The notes: generated from the letters alone by a model not told the origin. A stretch of DNA of 64,000 nucleotides from Bin5 sp965218625 (GCA_965218625.1 CBDCLG010000017.1:434001-498000), one strand, 5' to 3'; positions 35,412 through 44,567 are shown, numbered from the stretch's first letter. Numbers and translations: made by a program.

Positions 35412-36815
35412 ATGACCACCGATTTCCGCTACGAACCGACCTGGGCGTCGCTGCAGAACTACGAAGTGCCGCAATGGTTTATGGACGACAAGCTGGGCAT
35501 CTTCATCCACTGGGGCGTCTACGCGGCGCCGGCGTTCGACAACGAATGGTATCCCCGTTTTATGTACCGTGACGAGGTCTCGCGCAAGGGGCCGAACTAC
35601 TTCGAGCACCACACGCAGAGGTGGGGGCATCCGTCCAAATTCGGATACAAGGAGTTCATCCCGCTGTTCAAGGCGGAAAATTGGGACCCGGCGCAGTGGG
35701 TCGAGCTGTTCCGCAAGGCAGGCGCGCGCTACATCGTACCGGTGGCTGAACATCATGACGGCTTCCCGATGTTCGCGAGCACGCATACGCGCTGGAACGC
35801 GGCGCAGATGGGCCCGAAGCGGGATGTGTGCAAGGAGTTGGAGCGGGAGACGCGCGGCGCGGGGCTGAAGTTCGGCGTTTCGAGCCACCGCGCGTTCAAC
35901 TGGCGCTATTATACCTACGCGGACGACTTCGATACGACGCATCCCGGCCTGGAGGACCTCTACAGCCCGCCGCACGCGGAGGAGGCGCCCGCCAGCTGGG
36001 ACTTCATTCAGAACTGGTACGCGCGCACGCTGGAGATGATCGACTATTTCCGTCCGGATGTCCTCTGGTTCGATTTCGGCTGGCATTTCGACGAGTTCGA
36101 GCCGTACCGTGCGCAGGTGGCGGCCTACTACTACAACCAGGCGCTGGCGTGGGGCGGCGAGCCCGTTCTGCAGTACAAGGGCAAGTTCCCGGACGGCGTC
36201 GCGGTCTATGATGTGGAGCGGGGCAAGCTGGACGATATCCGCCCGCATTACTGGCAGACGGACACCTCGGTCAGCTACAAGTCGTGGAGTTACATCGAGG
36301 ATGACGAGTTCAAGAGCGCGACGACGATCGTCCACGACCTGGTCGACATTGTAAGCAAGAACGGCAACCTGCTGCTGAACGTCGGCCCGCGCGCGGACGG
36401 GGTCATCCCGGCGGAGGCGACGCAGCTGCTGCTGGATCTGGGCGCGTGGCTGGATGTGAACGGCGAGGCGATCTACGGCACGCGCCACTGGGAGCGGTTC
36501 GGTGAGGGCGATACGGCTGTGGAGGCCGGCCATATGTCGGAGCGCAAAAACCAGCCGTTCACAGCCAGGGACATGCGCTTCACGCAGAAGGGCGACGCGC
36601 TCTATGCGGTCGTGCTGGGCTGGCCGGGTGACGAGGCGGTCATCACTTCGCTGGGGAACGGCTCGTCGGTGGGCGGGCGCGTGCGCGGCGTTTCGATGCT
36701 GGGCAGCGAGGAGCCGGTCGCGTGGCAGCAGGAGGGCGACGGTCTGCGCGTGAGCACGCCGCAGGAACGCCCGTGCGATCACGCTTACACGTTCAAGATT
36801 GAACTGGACTCGTAG
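35412..36815 (+). CDS. Alpha-L-fucosidase, GH29 family
   Basis: A 467-residue glycoside hydrolase. WFMDDKLGIFIHWGVYAAPA is the conserved N-terminal GH29 motif. HHDGF and KFGVSSHRAFNW line the active site, and the Asp in DVLWFDFGW is the expected nucleophile. LLLNVGPRADGVIPAEA marks the end of the catalytic barrel, followed by a beta-sandwich. No signal peptide is seen, so it should act in the cytosol on imported oligosaccharides. I chose the ATG at 35412 with GGATGGAG upstream; the frame also extends to 35334. The next gene starts 3 bases after its stop, so the two form an operon. Confidence 0.93.
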   Translation: MTTDFRYEPTWASLQNYEVPQWFMDDKLGIFIHWGVYAAPAFDNEWYPRFMYRDEVSRKGPNYFEHHTQRWGHPSKFGYKEFIPLFKAENWDPAQWVELFRKAGARYIVPVAEHHDGFPMFASTHTRWNAAQMGPKRDVCKELERETRGAGLKFGVSSHRAFNWRYYTYADDFDTTHPGLEDLYSPPHAEEAPASWDFIQNWYARTLEMIDYFRPDVLWFDFGWHFDEFEPYRAQVAAYYYNQALAWGGEPVLQYKGKFPDGVAVYDVERGKLDDIRPHYWQTDTSVSYKSWSYIEDDEFKSATTIVHDLVDIVSKNGNLLLNVGPRADGVIPAEATQLLLDLGAWLDVNGEAIYGTRHWERFGEGDTAVEAGHMSERKNQPFTARDMRFTQKGDALYAVVLGWPGDEAVITSLGNGSSVGGRVRGVSMLGSEEPVAWQQEGDGLRVSTPQERPCDHAYTFKIELDS

Positions 36816-36817
36816 CG

Positions 36818-38176
36818 GTGTACAGTCGACGCATCGAACCTTCGGACGGCCCGGCGCACGCGTGCCAGCGATTCCTGGATGACCTGCGCCGGTGGGCGTA
36901 CGACGCCAGCGAGCGCTACGCGGAAGAGCCGGCCACCGATGTGCATGACCAGGGCACCTACACGACCGGCTGGGAGCCTCTGCTGCACGCCTGCCCCGAC
37001 GAACGCATCCTCCGCTTCCTGCAGCAGAAACGCGACCGCATTCGCGACCATTTCGCCGCTACGCAGCAGTGGCGGCACGGCTACTGGCGTATGCAGGAGG
37101 CGCACCACGGCACGGAGCACTATGAGCTGTTCCTGGGCGCGCTGCAGCGGGTCCTGCCGCAGGACGGCGAGACGGCGCGGCAGCTGGATGACGCGGCCGA
37201 GCACATGGGCAACTGGTCCAGCGGGGCGCCGGACTGGTTCGATTGGGAGCGGCGGCGTTTCCACTCGCTCTTCTTCGGCGCGGACGGGCTGCGTACAGAG
37301 CCGGGCATGGCGCTGAATTCGCCGGACCATCTACGCTGCGTCAACATCTGCCTGCTGGCGGCGTCGAACCCGGTTGCCGAGACAGCAGGGAGCCGTTACA
37401 TCGCGCTGGCGGCGGCCTATGCGGGGGCGTGGGCGGATGCGATCCTGGCCGGAGATGCGCTGCCGATTGCGCTGACGGCAGACGGCGCGTTGTACCGGTT
37501 CAACGAAGAGGACAAGGCGCTCTATTACTCGTTCATGGGCGAGGCGCCCGACCTGCAGTCGGGGGTGGACCGGGCAGAGAATCTGCTCGGTTCGGACGCG
37601 ATCAACACCTTGCTGCGCCTGTGGCGGGAGACGGGTGAGGTGCGCTTTCGGCGGGCGGCGGAACGTGTGCTTGAGCCGCTGGCAACGCAGCTGGGCGACG
37701 CGGATGCGGGCGCGGCCGCGGATGCGGTGCGGGCCTATCGGGGCTGGACGGGCGACACGCGCTACGACGGGGCAGTGGCGGCGGCCGTGAGCGGACTCTC
37801 GCCATTTGACATCACCGAGATCACGCTGGACACGGAGTTCAAGCGGCCTGCGCGGCGGGCGTCGGGAGTGGGCAAGCGCTCGGACGCGCCGCGCTGGCTG
37901 GAAGGCGGCCGCGCGCGGCGCCACAATCCGATCACGCTGGCGGTGGCGGCGGAGATTGGCGGCGACGGCGCGCTGCAAACACGCGCGCTGGACTTGGCGC
38001 GCACCTACTTCCTGCTGGCGCGGGCGGCGTTCCCGGACGGTCGCGACCACGGCTGCTCGGCGCGCGCGGTCAGCGCGATCGCGCGCGGTCATGGACGCGA
38101 GAACTATGCGGGCATGACCACGGCGGTGCTTGGCCCGGCGCTGGGGCTGCGGTGTAAGACGGACGCGGGCAAGTGA
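36818..38176 (+). CDS. Hypothetical protein, possibly six-hairpin glycosidase-like
   Basis: A 452-residue soluble protein beginning at a GTG just after the fucosidase stop. It is almost entirely helical and rich in Trp, Tyr and His in the first third (WAYDASERYAEEPATDVHDQ, GYWRMQEAHHGTEHYELFLG). HLRCVNICLLAASNPVAETA and ARTYFLLARAAFPDGRDHGC suggest paired helices of an alpha/alpha toroid. That fold occurs in many glycosidases and polysaccharide lyases, which would suit its partner, but I see no diagnostic catalytic motif. Tight linkage to the fucosidase suggests a role in the same sugar pathway. Confidence 0.7.
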   Translation: MYSRRIEPSDGPAHACQRFLDDLRRWAYDASERYAEEPATDVHDQGTYTTGWEPLLHACPDERILRFLQQKRDRIRDHFAATQQWRHGYWRMQEAHHGTEHYELFLGALQRVLPQDGETARQLDDAAEHMGNWSSGAPDWFDWERRRFHSLFFGADGLRTEPGMALNSPDHLRCVNICLLAASNPVAETAGSRYIALAAAYAGAWADAILAGDALPIALTADGALYRFNEEDKALYYSFMGEAPDLQSGVDRAENLLGSDAINTLLRLWRETGEVRFRRAAERVLEPLATQLGDADAGAAADAVRAYRGWTGDTRYDGAVAAAVSGLSPFDITEITLDTEFKRPARRASGVGKRSDAPRWLEGGRARRHNPITLAVAAEIGGDGALQTRALDLARTYFLLARAAFPDGRDHGCSARAVSAIARGHGRENYAGMTTAVLGPALGLRCKTDAGK

Positions 38177-38194
38177 AGCGTTTGCGGGGACGGG

Positions 38195-38953
38195 CTATTT
38201 CTGCGCCAGAAACACCAGGCTGGCGCTGTCGCGCGTGAGGCTGTCGCCGGCGTAGTTGCGGTATGGCGTCGAGCTGCGAAAACCGGCCCGTTGCAACATG
38301 CGCGTCACCTCGGGCGCGGTGTATGCGCGGATCTGCCAGGTCGTTTCGCGGCGCTGTCCGTGTCGATACCATTGGAAGACGCGCGTGTAGATGCCGCTGA
38401 GAAGATCGAGGCTGCCCCTGTCCGAGATGAAGTAGCCGCCGGCGTCAAAACATTCGGTACGATCGCCGCGCAGGACCAGATCGTCGCGGTTGACGACGAT
38501 GTCGAGGAGAAAGCGGCCGCCTTGTTTGAGGACGCGCGCCACTTCGGCGAGCACGCGCTGATTGTCCGACTCGTCGTGAAAGCATCCGAACTCGCTGAGG
38601 GTAAGGGTGACGAAATCGAAGGTGGCCGTCCAGTCCGCCGGCAGGCTGCGCATGTCGCCGCGCACCCACTCGATCTCGGCGTTCGCTTGCGCGGCTGATT
38701 CCCGGGCGCGTGTAAGCATGGCTTCGCTGAGGTCGTAGCCGGTCACGTGGAAGCCGCGCAGCGCCATCGGGATGGTGAGCCAGCCGAGCCCGCAGGCGAG
38801 GTCAAGGAAGCGCGCTCCATTTTGCGGTTGCAGAAGAGAGAGGATCGACTCGAGTTCGGGCGGCGTCGAACCGGGTTCGTAGGCGGGCGGCCAGAGCCAG
38901 CTGAACTCTTCGTCGGCGTAGATTCTTTGCCAAGAAGGGAAGGGAGTGTCCAT
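38195..38953 (-). CDS. Class I SAM-dependent methyltransferase
   Basis: A 252-residue methyltransferase with the seven-strand fold. Motif I is ARFLDLACGLGWLTIPMALR, the acidic end of strand 2 is VTGYDLSEAML, and motif III-IV is WVRGDMRSLP followed by DFVTLTLSEFGCF. The substrate is unknown. The ATG at 38953 was chosen for the AAGG six bases upstream; the frame extends in-frame to 39022. It is divergent from the Gfo/Idh gene, with about 68 bases between the starts. Confidence 0.85.
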   Translation of the reverse strand: MDTPFPSWQRIYADEEFSWLWPPAYEPGSTPPELESILSLLQPQNGARFLDLACGLGWLTIPMALRGFHVTGYDLSEAMLTRARESAAQANAEIEWVRGDMRSLPADWTATFDFVTLTLSEFGCFHDESDNQRVLAEVARVLKQGGRFLLDIVVNRDDLVLRGDRTECFDAGGYFISDRGSLDLLSGIYTRVFQWYRHGQRRETTWQIRAYTAPEVTRMLQRAGFRSSTPYRNYAGDSLTRDSASLVFLAQK

Positions 38954-39021
38954 CTGCGCCTTCCTTCGCTTGAGATGGCGGATGCGATCGGCTTTCATTG
39001 TATCATGGGAGAGTGCGCCCA

Positions 39022-40074
39022 ATGGGACGGTTACAACTCGGCATTATCGGCTGCGGGGTGATCGGCTCGGTCCACGCGCGGGCGGCTGCTGAGTCCGAGC
39101 AGATCGAGCTTGTTGCGGTCGCCGACGTGCAGCGCGAATTGGCGGAGAAGTCGGCTGCGGCGCATGGGGTGGAGACGGTCTACAACGATGGCGCGGCGTT
39201 GCTGGCCGATGCCCGAGTCGAGGCCGTGGTGCTGGCGCTGCCGGCCTGTTTTCGCATCGAATTGGGGTTGGAGGCGCTGCGCCGAGGAAAACATCCGTTG
39301 ACAGAAAAGCCGGTGGCGCGCGGCGCGGCCGAGGTGCGGCAGCTGATGGCGGCGCAGGGGGAGCGGGTGGCGGCCTGCTGTTCGTCGCGCTTCCAGTTTA
39401 TGGAATCGGCGCGGGTGGCGGCGGACTGGATCGGTCAGGGCAAGCTGGGCGCGCTGCGCCTGCTGCGTTGCCGGGCGATCACGCCGGCGCGGGACGCGCC
39501 GGAGAGTCCCGCGCCGGCGTGGCGACTGAGCCGCGCGCTGAACGGCGGCGGCATTCTGGCCAACTGGGGCTGCTACGACCTGGACTATCTGCTGGGCATC
39601 TGCGGCTGGCGTCTGCAACCGCAGACGGCGCTGGCGCAGAGCTGGCAGGTGCCATCGACTTGCGCCGATACGGTCGCGCCCGGAGCGGACGCGGAGACGC
39701 ACATCACGGGGCTGGTGCGCTGCGCCGACGGGATCGCACTCACTTATGAGCGGGGTGAATGCACGGCGGCGCAGGCGGAGGATTCGTGGGAGGTGATCGG
39801 CGATGCCGGTTCGCTGCGGTTGTGGATGACACCGGCGGAGGAGAAGGAGATCATCTATTTTGAGAGCAGTCGCGCCGAGGGCACGGTCCGCCGGACGCTG
39901 TGGGCGGGCGAGGAGTCTTACGCAGCCGTCAACCGCGCGCTGCTGGAGGACTTCGCGACGGCGATACGGACGGGGCGTGCACCGAAGACGACGCTGACGC
40001 AGGCGCTGCTGGTGCAACGGATCACCGATGCGCTGTACCGGTCGGCGGAGAGAGGCGAGGCGGTGGAGGTGTAA
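39022..40074 (+). CDS. Gfo/Idh/MocA-family oxidoreductase
   Basis: A 350-residue NAD(P)-dependent dehydrogenase. LGIIGCGVIGSVHARAAAES is the dinucleotide-binding fold, and GKHPLTEKPVAR has the catalytic EKP motif with Lys. The C-terminal alpha/beta domain includes GGGILANWGCYDLDYLLGIC, corresponding to the conserved G-D-x-x-x-H region but with Tyr-Asp-Leu-Asp. Such enzymes oxidise sugars or inositols. The isomerase and enolase-type genes at 42.2-44.6 kb are likely pathway partners; the DarTG module separates them. Confidence 0.88.
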   Translation: MGRLQLGIIGCGVIGSVHARAAAESEQIELVAVADVQRELAEKSAAAHGVETVYNDGAALLADARVEAVVLALPACFRIELGLEALRRGKHPLTEKPVARGAAEVRQLMAAQGERVAACCSSRFQFMESARVAADWIGQGKLGALRLLRCRAITPARDAPESPAPAWRLSRALNGGGILANWGCYDLDYLLGICGWRLQPQTALAQSWQVPSTCADTVAPGADAETHITGLVRCADGIALTYERGECTAAQAEDSWEVIGDAGSLRLWMTPAEEKEIIYFESSRAEGTVRRTLWAGEESYAAVNRALLEDFATAIRTGRAPKTTLTQALLVQRITDALYRSAERGEAVEV

Positions 40075-40113
40075 AAGCGAAAGATGGATTCTTGCGTAAT
40101 GCTGACGAAGATC

Positions 40114-41112
40114 TCAGACCGGAATGTCGTCGCCCTCAATGTGGCGATTCCGATAGATCAAATACTCGTCCAACCGAATCTCAAGTTCATAATCATCAAG
40201 CCTAACATTGATTTTCCGCCGGAATTTGCCCTTTCGCAAGACGAAATCGTCTCTCGTTCCTTGGCGTATGTCGTCGCCGGATCGAACTATTGCTCGTAGT
40301 TGGAATGGTCCCCTGGACTGCGTATCGGGAGAATATGACAAGTATGCTGCATGGCTGTTCTTTCGTACTGCCTTAAGGTAGGTATGCTGCCTGAAGAACA
40401 AACCGCTCCGCGTTGTAGTAACAATCCTTCTCGCATACTGATGCTTTTCGTCCTCAGACAGCAGATACAACAAGGTATCTTTTTCCGCTTCCGAACGACA
40501 GTATATCCACTTGAGACTCGTCAGATTCAAGCGGTTAGGAATAATCACTTCTGCCATGCGACGAGAGGTAATGTCTTCTTCTTCGGGACTACTCGAATCA
40601 AACGGACCTGTGTGGTAAATCTTTTGCCACTCCAGATTGGCCAGGTTTTGTGCAGTAGACATGATTTTGTGATTTCTGGACCCAAGTCCTTTATCGGAGA
40701 ACAAGCAGTCGCCACGACTCAGAATCTCAGCAGAATCAAACAGAAAGAATACGGGGACGGGACAGTGCGCGTCGGGAAAGCTGGAATTTGAAAGAGTAAG
40801 TGAGGACTTCACCCCTTCTGCATAATACTGCGTGGGGGTTTTGGGACGAAAGTATAAGCGCACATAGTTCTTGATCCATGGTTGGGTGCCAGCAAGCACC
40901 TCATCGCTGCCACTGCTTACTGGCATCCCTATTGAATCTTCTAAGTGCCGCCTACTATACAGAAATCCCGATGAGAGGATGTGGGCGGCGTTTTGAACAT
41001 CGGTGTAGTGAAATAGAAACCTGGGCCACCTGCGGCGTTCAGACCGCCTGATCCAGTCCATCTTGGACAAATCGTCGAGAACGTCTCTAATCTGGTCGGC
41101 ATCGCTCTTCAC
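40114..41112 (-). CDS. darT: DarT-like ssDNA ADP-ribosyltransferase toxin (DUF4433)
   Basis: A 332-residue toxin that should ADP-ribosylate bases in single-stranded DNA using NAD+. FLFHYTDVQNAAHILSSGFL is the conserved opening of the DUF4433 fold with His-Tyr-Thr. VRLYFRPKTPTQYYAEGV is the ARTT-side motif, and the Glu in SRRMAEVIIP is the expected catalytic residue. An extended C-terminal region of about 100 residues follows. The gene lies 25 bases downstream of the macro-domain antitoxin, giving antitoxin-first order. GC content is clearly below that of the flanking sugar genes. Confidence 0.88.
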   Translation of the reverse strand: MKSDADQIRDVLDDLSKMDWIRRSERRRWPRFLFHYTDVQNAAHILSSGFLYSRRHLEDSIGMPVSSGSDEVLAGTQPWIKNYVRLYFRPKTPTQYYAEGVKSSLTLSNSSFPDAHCPVPVFFLFDSAEILSRGDCLFSDKGLGSRNHKIMSTAQNLANLEWQKIYHTGPFDSSSPEEEDITSRRMAEVIIPNRLNLTSLKWIYCRSEAEKDTLLYLLSEDEKHQYARRIVTTTRSGLFFRQHTYLKAVRKNSHAAYLSYSPDTQSRGPFQLRAIVRSGDDIRQGTRDDFVLRKGKFRRKINVRLDDYELEIRLDEYLIYRNRHIEGDDIPV

Positions 41113-41137
41113 GCGTTTTGCTCGCTGCCAAATAGTT

Positions 41138-42058
41138 CTAGAGCAGGCTCAACTGTTGACCCGCAGCTGCATTATTGGTGCGTTGAACGAAAGCTGATGG
41201 CAGAATCTGCAGACCGATCATTGGCGCGGTCCCGTAGTTGCTAAAATCGTCTGCCAAGTGGACGGGAGTAACGTATTCAAGTTCAGCAAGGATCGAGAGA
41301 TCATAGGAAACCTGACGATCGAGTCCAGGGGCGATGTGACCCATCGAGAACCCATCCTCACTTAACTGCTGCCACAACGACGACAGTTTATCGCGTGGTA
41401 TCAGGTATTTCTGTTCCGCCGTTTTGACGCGAATCCCTACTGGGTCGTCTGAAACGTGAGCTGAGAACGGCTTTTGCTTTGCTACTGTTTCAAATTCACA
41501 TTTTTCTTCCAGAATTGACTCGATATCTTCCCAGACCTCGCTAAATGGTAGGCTCTGTGGTTGCGAACGCAGCCAGTCGCTCATCTCTTTCGGTTGCAGG
41601 TGCTCCACAAAGATACTATCGCGCTCAGGGTAAACGAATACCTCGAGCGGCAGAGGTTGAAGGTATTTCTCCATAAGCGGCTGCACTTGAGTGGAGAAAT
41701 CCAGTTGCCCATTGCCACAACCCAAGGCGGGGAATGCAATGCTATGGATTCCCATGCTTGAATATTTCTCAACGAATTCTTGCATCCCACTTTCGACATA
41801 TTCTAATTTTGAAGGTTGCCGCCAGTGCCTCTTGGTTGGAAAACTTAACACCCACTTATTCGGTGTCTTGTAAAGCCATAGGCTCCCAATGTTGAAGTCT
41901 CCCTTTTCGCACAGATCACGGTATTTCGCATACATTTCCGGAAAGTGGCGCTTGAACTGCAAGGCAACTCCTTTGCCCATAACGCCAACAGTATTCACGG
42001 TGTTTACCAACACCTGTGCTGGAGACTGGAACAGATCTCCTTGAACATACAGAATCAT
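41138..42058 (-). CDS. darG: DarG-like macro-domain antitoxin
   Basis: A 306-residue antitoxin. The macro domain (residues 1-150) should remove ADP-ribose from DNA: ILYVQGDLFQSPAQVLVNTV, NTVGVMGKGVALQFKRHFP and SIAFPALGCGNGQLDFS are the phosphate- and ribose-binding loops. The C-terminal domain (KYLIPRDKLSSLWQQLSEDG, YDLSILAELEYVTPVHLADD) resembles the part of DarG that binds and blocks DarT. It is the first gene of the pair and has its own promoter region with an inverted repeat upstream (42095-42115). Its high similarity to known DarG loops makes the call secure. Confidence 0.9.
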   Translation of the reverse strand: MILYVQGDLFQSPAQVLVNTVNTVGVMGKGVALQFKRHFPEMYAKYRDLCEKGDFNIGSLWLYKTPNKWVLSFPTKRHWRQPSKLEYVESGMQEFVEKYSSMGIHSIAFPALGCGNGQLDFSTQVQPLMEKYLQPLPLEVFVYPERDSIFVEHLQPKEMSDWLRSQPQSLPFSEVWEDIESILEEKCEFETVAKQKPFSAHVSDDPVGIRVKTAEQKYLIPRDKLSSLWQQLSEDGFSMGHIAPGLDRQVSYDLSILAELEYVTPVHLADDFSNYGTAPMIGLQILPSAFVQRTNNAAAGQQLSLL

Positions 42059-42094
42059 TCTGTTGCCCCCAGTGGTTCAGGATCTTTGCATATC

Positions 42095-42115
42095 TGTGAT
42101 TTCACAGCCATTATA
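42095..42115 (-). promoter_or_regulatory. darGT promoter with TGTGA-TT-TCACA inverted repeat
   Basis: On the minus strand TATAAT (42115-42110) forms an extended -10 preceded by TTG. Just downstream, at the expected transcription start, lies a perfect 5-base inverted repeat TGTGA/TCACA with a 2-base spacer (42095-42106). It is well placed as a repressor site for the toxin-antitoxin operon. It also looks like a CRP/FNR-type half-site pair. Confidence 0.5.
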
Positions 42116-42222
42116 CAACATGCCCTGCCCGTCATTGGAAGTGCATCAGAGCTTGTATGGCGCTCTGCCATCTTGCGTAGGTCTGCCGGATTTCTCAGAT
42201 TTCAGAAAGGCAAAGGTACACG

Positions 42223-43023
42223 ATGAACTATGCGTTTATGAGTTTTTCCTGCCCGCAGGCGACGTTCGGGGAGATGCTGGCGCTGGCGGTGCAGTACGGC
42301 TACGGCGGCGTCGAGCCGCGGGCGGCCGGCGGCCAGGCCCACGGGGTGGAGCTGGAGGCGTCGGCGGAGGAGCGGGCGTCGTTCCGTGCGCAGGCGGCTG
42401 AAGCGGGCGTGGCCATCTGCTGCCTGGCGTCGGGCGCCCGCTTTGCCGACCCTGCGAACCGGGAGGCGCAGGTCGGGGAGACGCTCGAATATATCGACCT
42501 GGCCGCCGATATCGGCGCGCCGGCGCTGCGCGTCTTCGGGGGACGGATCCCCGCCGGGATCAGCCGGGAAGCGGCTATTGACGGGGTGACGGACGCGCTC
42601 AAACATCTGGCGGAACGGGCCGACGCGCGCGGTGTGGTCGTCTGCCTGGAGACGCATGACGACTGGTGCGATCCCGCCGATGTGGCGGCGGTGATGGAGC
42701 GGGTGGACCATGCGGCGGTCGGCGTGAACTGGGATGCGGCGCACCCGCTGCGGCAAGCGGGCTGGACGCTGGCAGACTCGTACCGCACGCTGCGGCCATG
42801 GATCCGCCACGTGCATATGCACGACATGTTCCTGGCCGTGGACCGCCTGGACTACACGCCTTTCGGCACGGGGGACATCGATCACCGGGAGGTGCTGGAA
42901 CTGTTGCGCGGCGGCGGCTACGACGGTTATCTCAGCGGCGAGTGGATCGACTGGCAGCCACCGGAGGTGCACCTGCCGCGGGAGATCGCGACGCTGCGCG
43001 GCTATGAGCGTACGCTGGCGTGA
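42223..43023 (+). CDS. Sugar phosphate isomerase/epimerase (xylose isomerase-like TIM barrel)
   Basis: A 266-residue AP-endonuclease-2-fold enzyme. Metal ligands expected for the family are visible: Glu in VCLETHDDW, Asp in GVNWDAAHP, His in HVHMHDM and Glu in SGEWIDW. ALAVQYGYGGVEPRA is the usual first-strand motif. The family includes ketose epimerases and inosose dehydratases, so the substrate remains open. An enolase-superfamily gene follows after 65 bases and a Gfo/Idh gene lies upstream beyond the DarTG insertion. Together they look like a sugar-acid or inositol catabolic cluster. Confidence 0.88.
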   Translation: MNYAFMSFSCPQATFGEMLALAVQYGYGGVEPRAAGGQAHGVELEASAEERASFRAQAAEAGVAICCLASGARFADPANREAQVGETLEYIDLAADIGAPALRVFGGRIPAGISREAAIDGVTDALKHLAERADARGVVVCLETHDDWCDPADVAAVMERVDHAAVGVNWDAAHPLRQAGWTLADSYRTLRPWIRHVHMHDMFLAVDRLDYTPFGTGDIDHREVLELLRGGGYDGYLSGEWIDWQPPEVHLPREIATLRGYERTLA

Positions 43024-43028
43024 GGTCT

Positions 43029-43066
43029 TGTTAGTTTTCAGTTTTTAGTTTTGAGTTGCGTTTTCA
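43029..43066. repeat. Degenerate TTTTCAGTTTTTAGTTTTGAGTT repeat
   Basis: An AT-rich short repeat (AGTTTTCAG, TTTTTAGTTTTGAGTT) fills the gap between two catabolic genes. The same kind occurs after gatB (26105-26133) and on both sides of the gap at 48475-48547. It is an AT-rich counterpart of the CAGTTGCCAG repeats. Confidence 0.55.
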
Positions 43067-43088
43067 CAGAGACCGGAGAAGAGGAAAG

Positions 43089-44567
43089 ATGCCGATTCGC
43101 CTGCTCGACTTTGACCTGCACATTCTGAACATGCGCAACCGGATGCCGTTCCGCTACGGCATCGTGACCATGACGGCGCTGCCGCACCTCTTTGTGCGGG
43201 CGCGGGTCGAGGTGGACGGCAGCGAGGCGGACGGCAGCGAGGCGGACGGGATCGCGGCTGAAGGTCTCGCGCCGAAATGGTTTACGAAGGTACCGGACTC
43301 GTCGACGGAGCAGGACATTGCGGAGATGCTCGACGTTGTGCAGGCGGCCTGCCGCCACGCCAAGGAGGCGGGCCCGGCGGCGTCGGTCTTCGAGCTGTGG
43401 CAGGCCATCTACGCGGCGCAGGAGGCCTGGGCGGCGCGGACAGACTATCCGCCGCTGCTGTGGTCGTTCGGCGTTTCGCTGCTCGAGCGGGCGATCATTG
43501 ACGGTTTCTGCCGGGCGACGGGCACGACCTTCGCCGCGGCGGTGCGCGCGAACAGCCTGGGAATGCGGCTGGCGGAGCTGCGGCCGGAGCTGGGCGGGCA
43601 AAGCGCGGCCGGTCTGCTGCCCGATAGGCCGCTGGAGCGGATCATCGTACGGCATACCATCGGCCTGATCGATCCTCTCACCGACGATGAGATCGCGCCC
43701 GTTGACCGGGTCGACGATGGCTTGCCGCAGTCGTTGGACGCGTCGATTCGCGTCTACGGGTTGACCCATTTCAAAATCAAAATGGGCGGTGAGATCGACG
43801 CGGACAGGGAGCGGTTGCAGCGGATCGCGGCGCTGCTGGACGCGCGCAATGTCGACTACCGGCACACGCTCGACGGCAACGAGACCTACCACGACGCGGA
43901 CAGTTTTCGCGCGCTGTGGGAGGGGCTGAACGCGGACCCGGCGCTGCGCGGCTTCCTGAAGCGGCTCCTATTCGTCGAGCAGCCGTTCCACCGCGATATC
44001 GCGCTGAGCACGGAGGTGGGGGCGGCGCTGCGCGGCTGGCGCGAGCGGCCGCCAATCATCATAGACGAATCGGACGGGACGCTGTCGAGCGCGCTCACCG
44101 CGCTGGAGAGCGGCTACGTGGGCACGAGCCACAAGAACTGCAAAGGCATCTTCAAAGGCATCGCCAACACCTGCCTCATCCGCCACCGCCAGCGGCAGGA
44201 GCCGGGCGCGTTGCCGATCATCAGCGGCGAAGACCTGTGCAATCTGGGGCCGGTGGCGCTGTTGGAGGACCTGTCGGTGCTGGCGACGCTGGGAATCGAG
44301 CACGCGGAGCGCAACGGACATCATTACTTCGCGGGGCTGTCGATGCTGCCGCTGGAGGTGCAGACGCAGATGCTGGCCGCGCACGGCGACCTCTATCGCC
44401 CGCACACGACCGCGGACGGCTGGCGCTTTCCAACGCTGGCGGTCGAGGACGGCTCGGTTGCGGTGGGCAGCGTGACAGCGGCCCCGTTTGGCCCGGCAAT
44501 CGCGCTGGATCCAGCTCGGTTTACGCCTGTGGCGGCGTGGGAATTCGCGTCGCTGGGGCTGGACTGA
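43089..44567 (+). CDS. Enolase-superfamily (mandelate racemase-like) enzyme
   Basis: A 492-residue protein, longer than the usual 380-400. An N-terminal capping domain (RLLDFDLHILNMRNRMPFRY) precedes the barrel. THFKIKMGGEIDADRERLQR suggests the KxK catalytic strand, LDGNETYHD and LLFVEQPFHRD carry metal ligands Asp/Asn and Glu, and IIIDESDGTLSS supplies the third. GYVGTSHKNCKGIFKGIANT covers the opposite catalytic base region. Some positions differ from dehydratases, so the reaction is uncertain. The ATG at 43089 has GAGGAAAG upstream. A 15-base tandem duplication inside the gene encodes DGSEADGSEADG near residue 44. Confidence 0.82.
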   Translation: MPIRLLDFDLHILNMRNRMPFRYGIVTMTALPHLFVRARVEVDGSEADGSEADGIAAEGLAPKWFTKVPDSSTEQDIAEMLDVVQAACRHAKEAGPAASVFELWQAIYAAQEAWAARTDYPPLLWSFGVSLLERAIIDGFCRATGTTFAAAVRANSLGMRLAELRPELGGQSAAGLLPDRPLERIIVRHTIGLIDPLTDDEIAPVDRVDDGLPQSLDASIRVYGLTHFKIKMGGEIDADRERLQRIAALLDARNVDYRHTLDGNETYHDADSFRALWEGLNADPALRGFLKRLLFVEQPFHRDIALSTEVGAALRGWRERPPIIIDESDGTLSSALTALESGYVGTSHKNCKGIFKGIANTCLIRHRQRQEPGALPIISGEDLCNLGPVALLEDLSVLATLGIEHAERNGHHYFAGLSMLPLEVQTQMLAAHGDLYRPHTTADGWRFPTLAVEDGSVAVGSVTAAPFGPAIALDPARFTPVAAWEFASLGLD

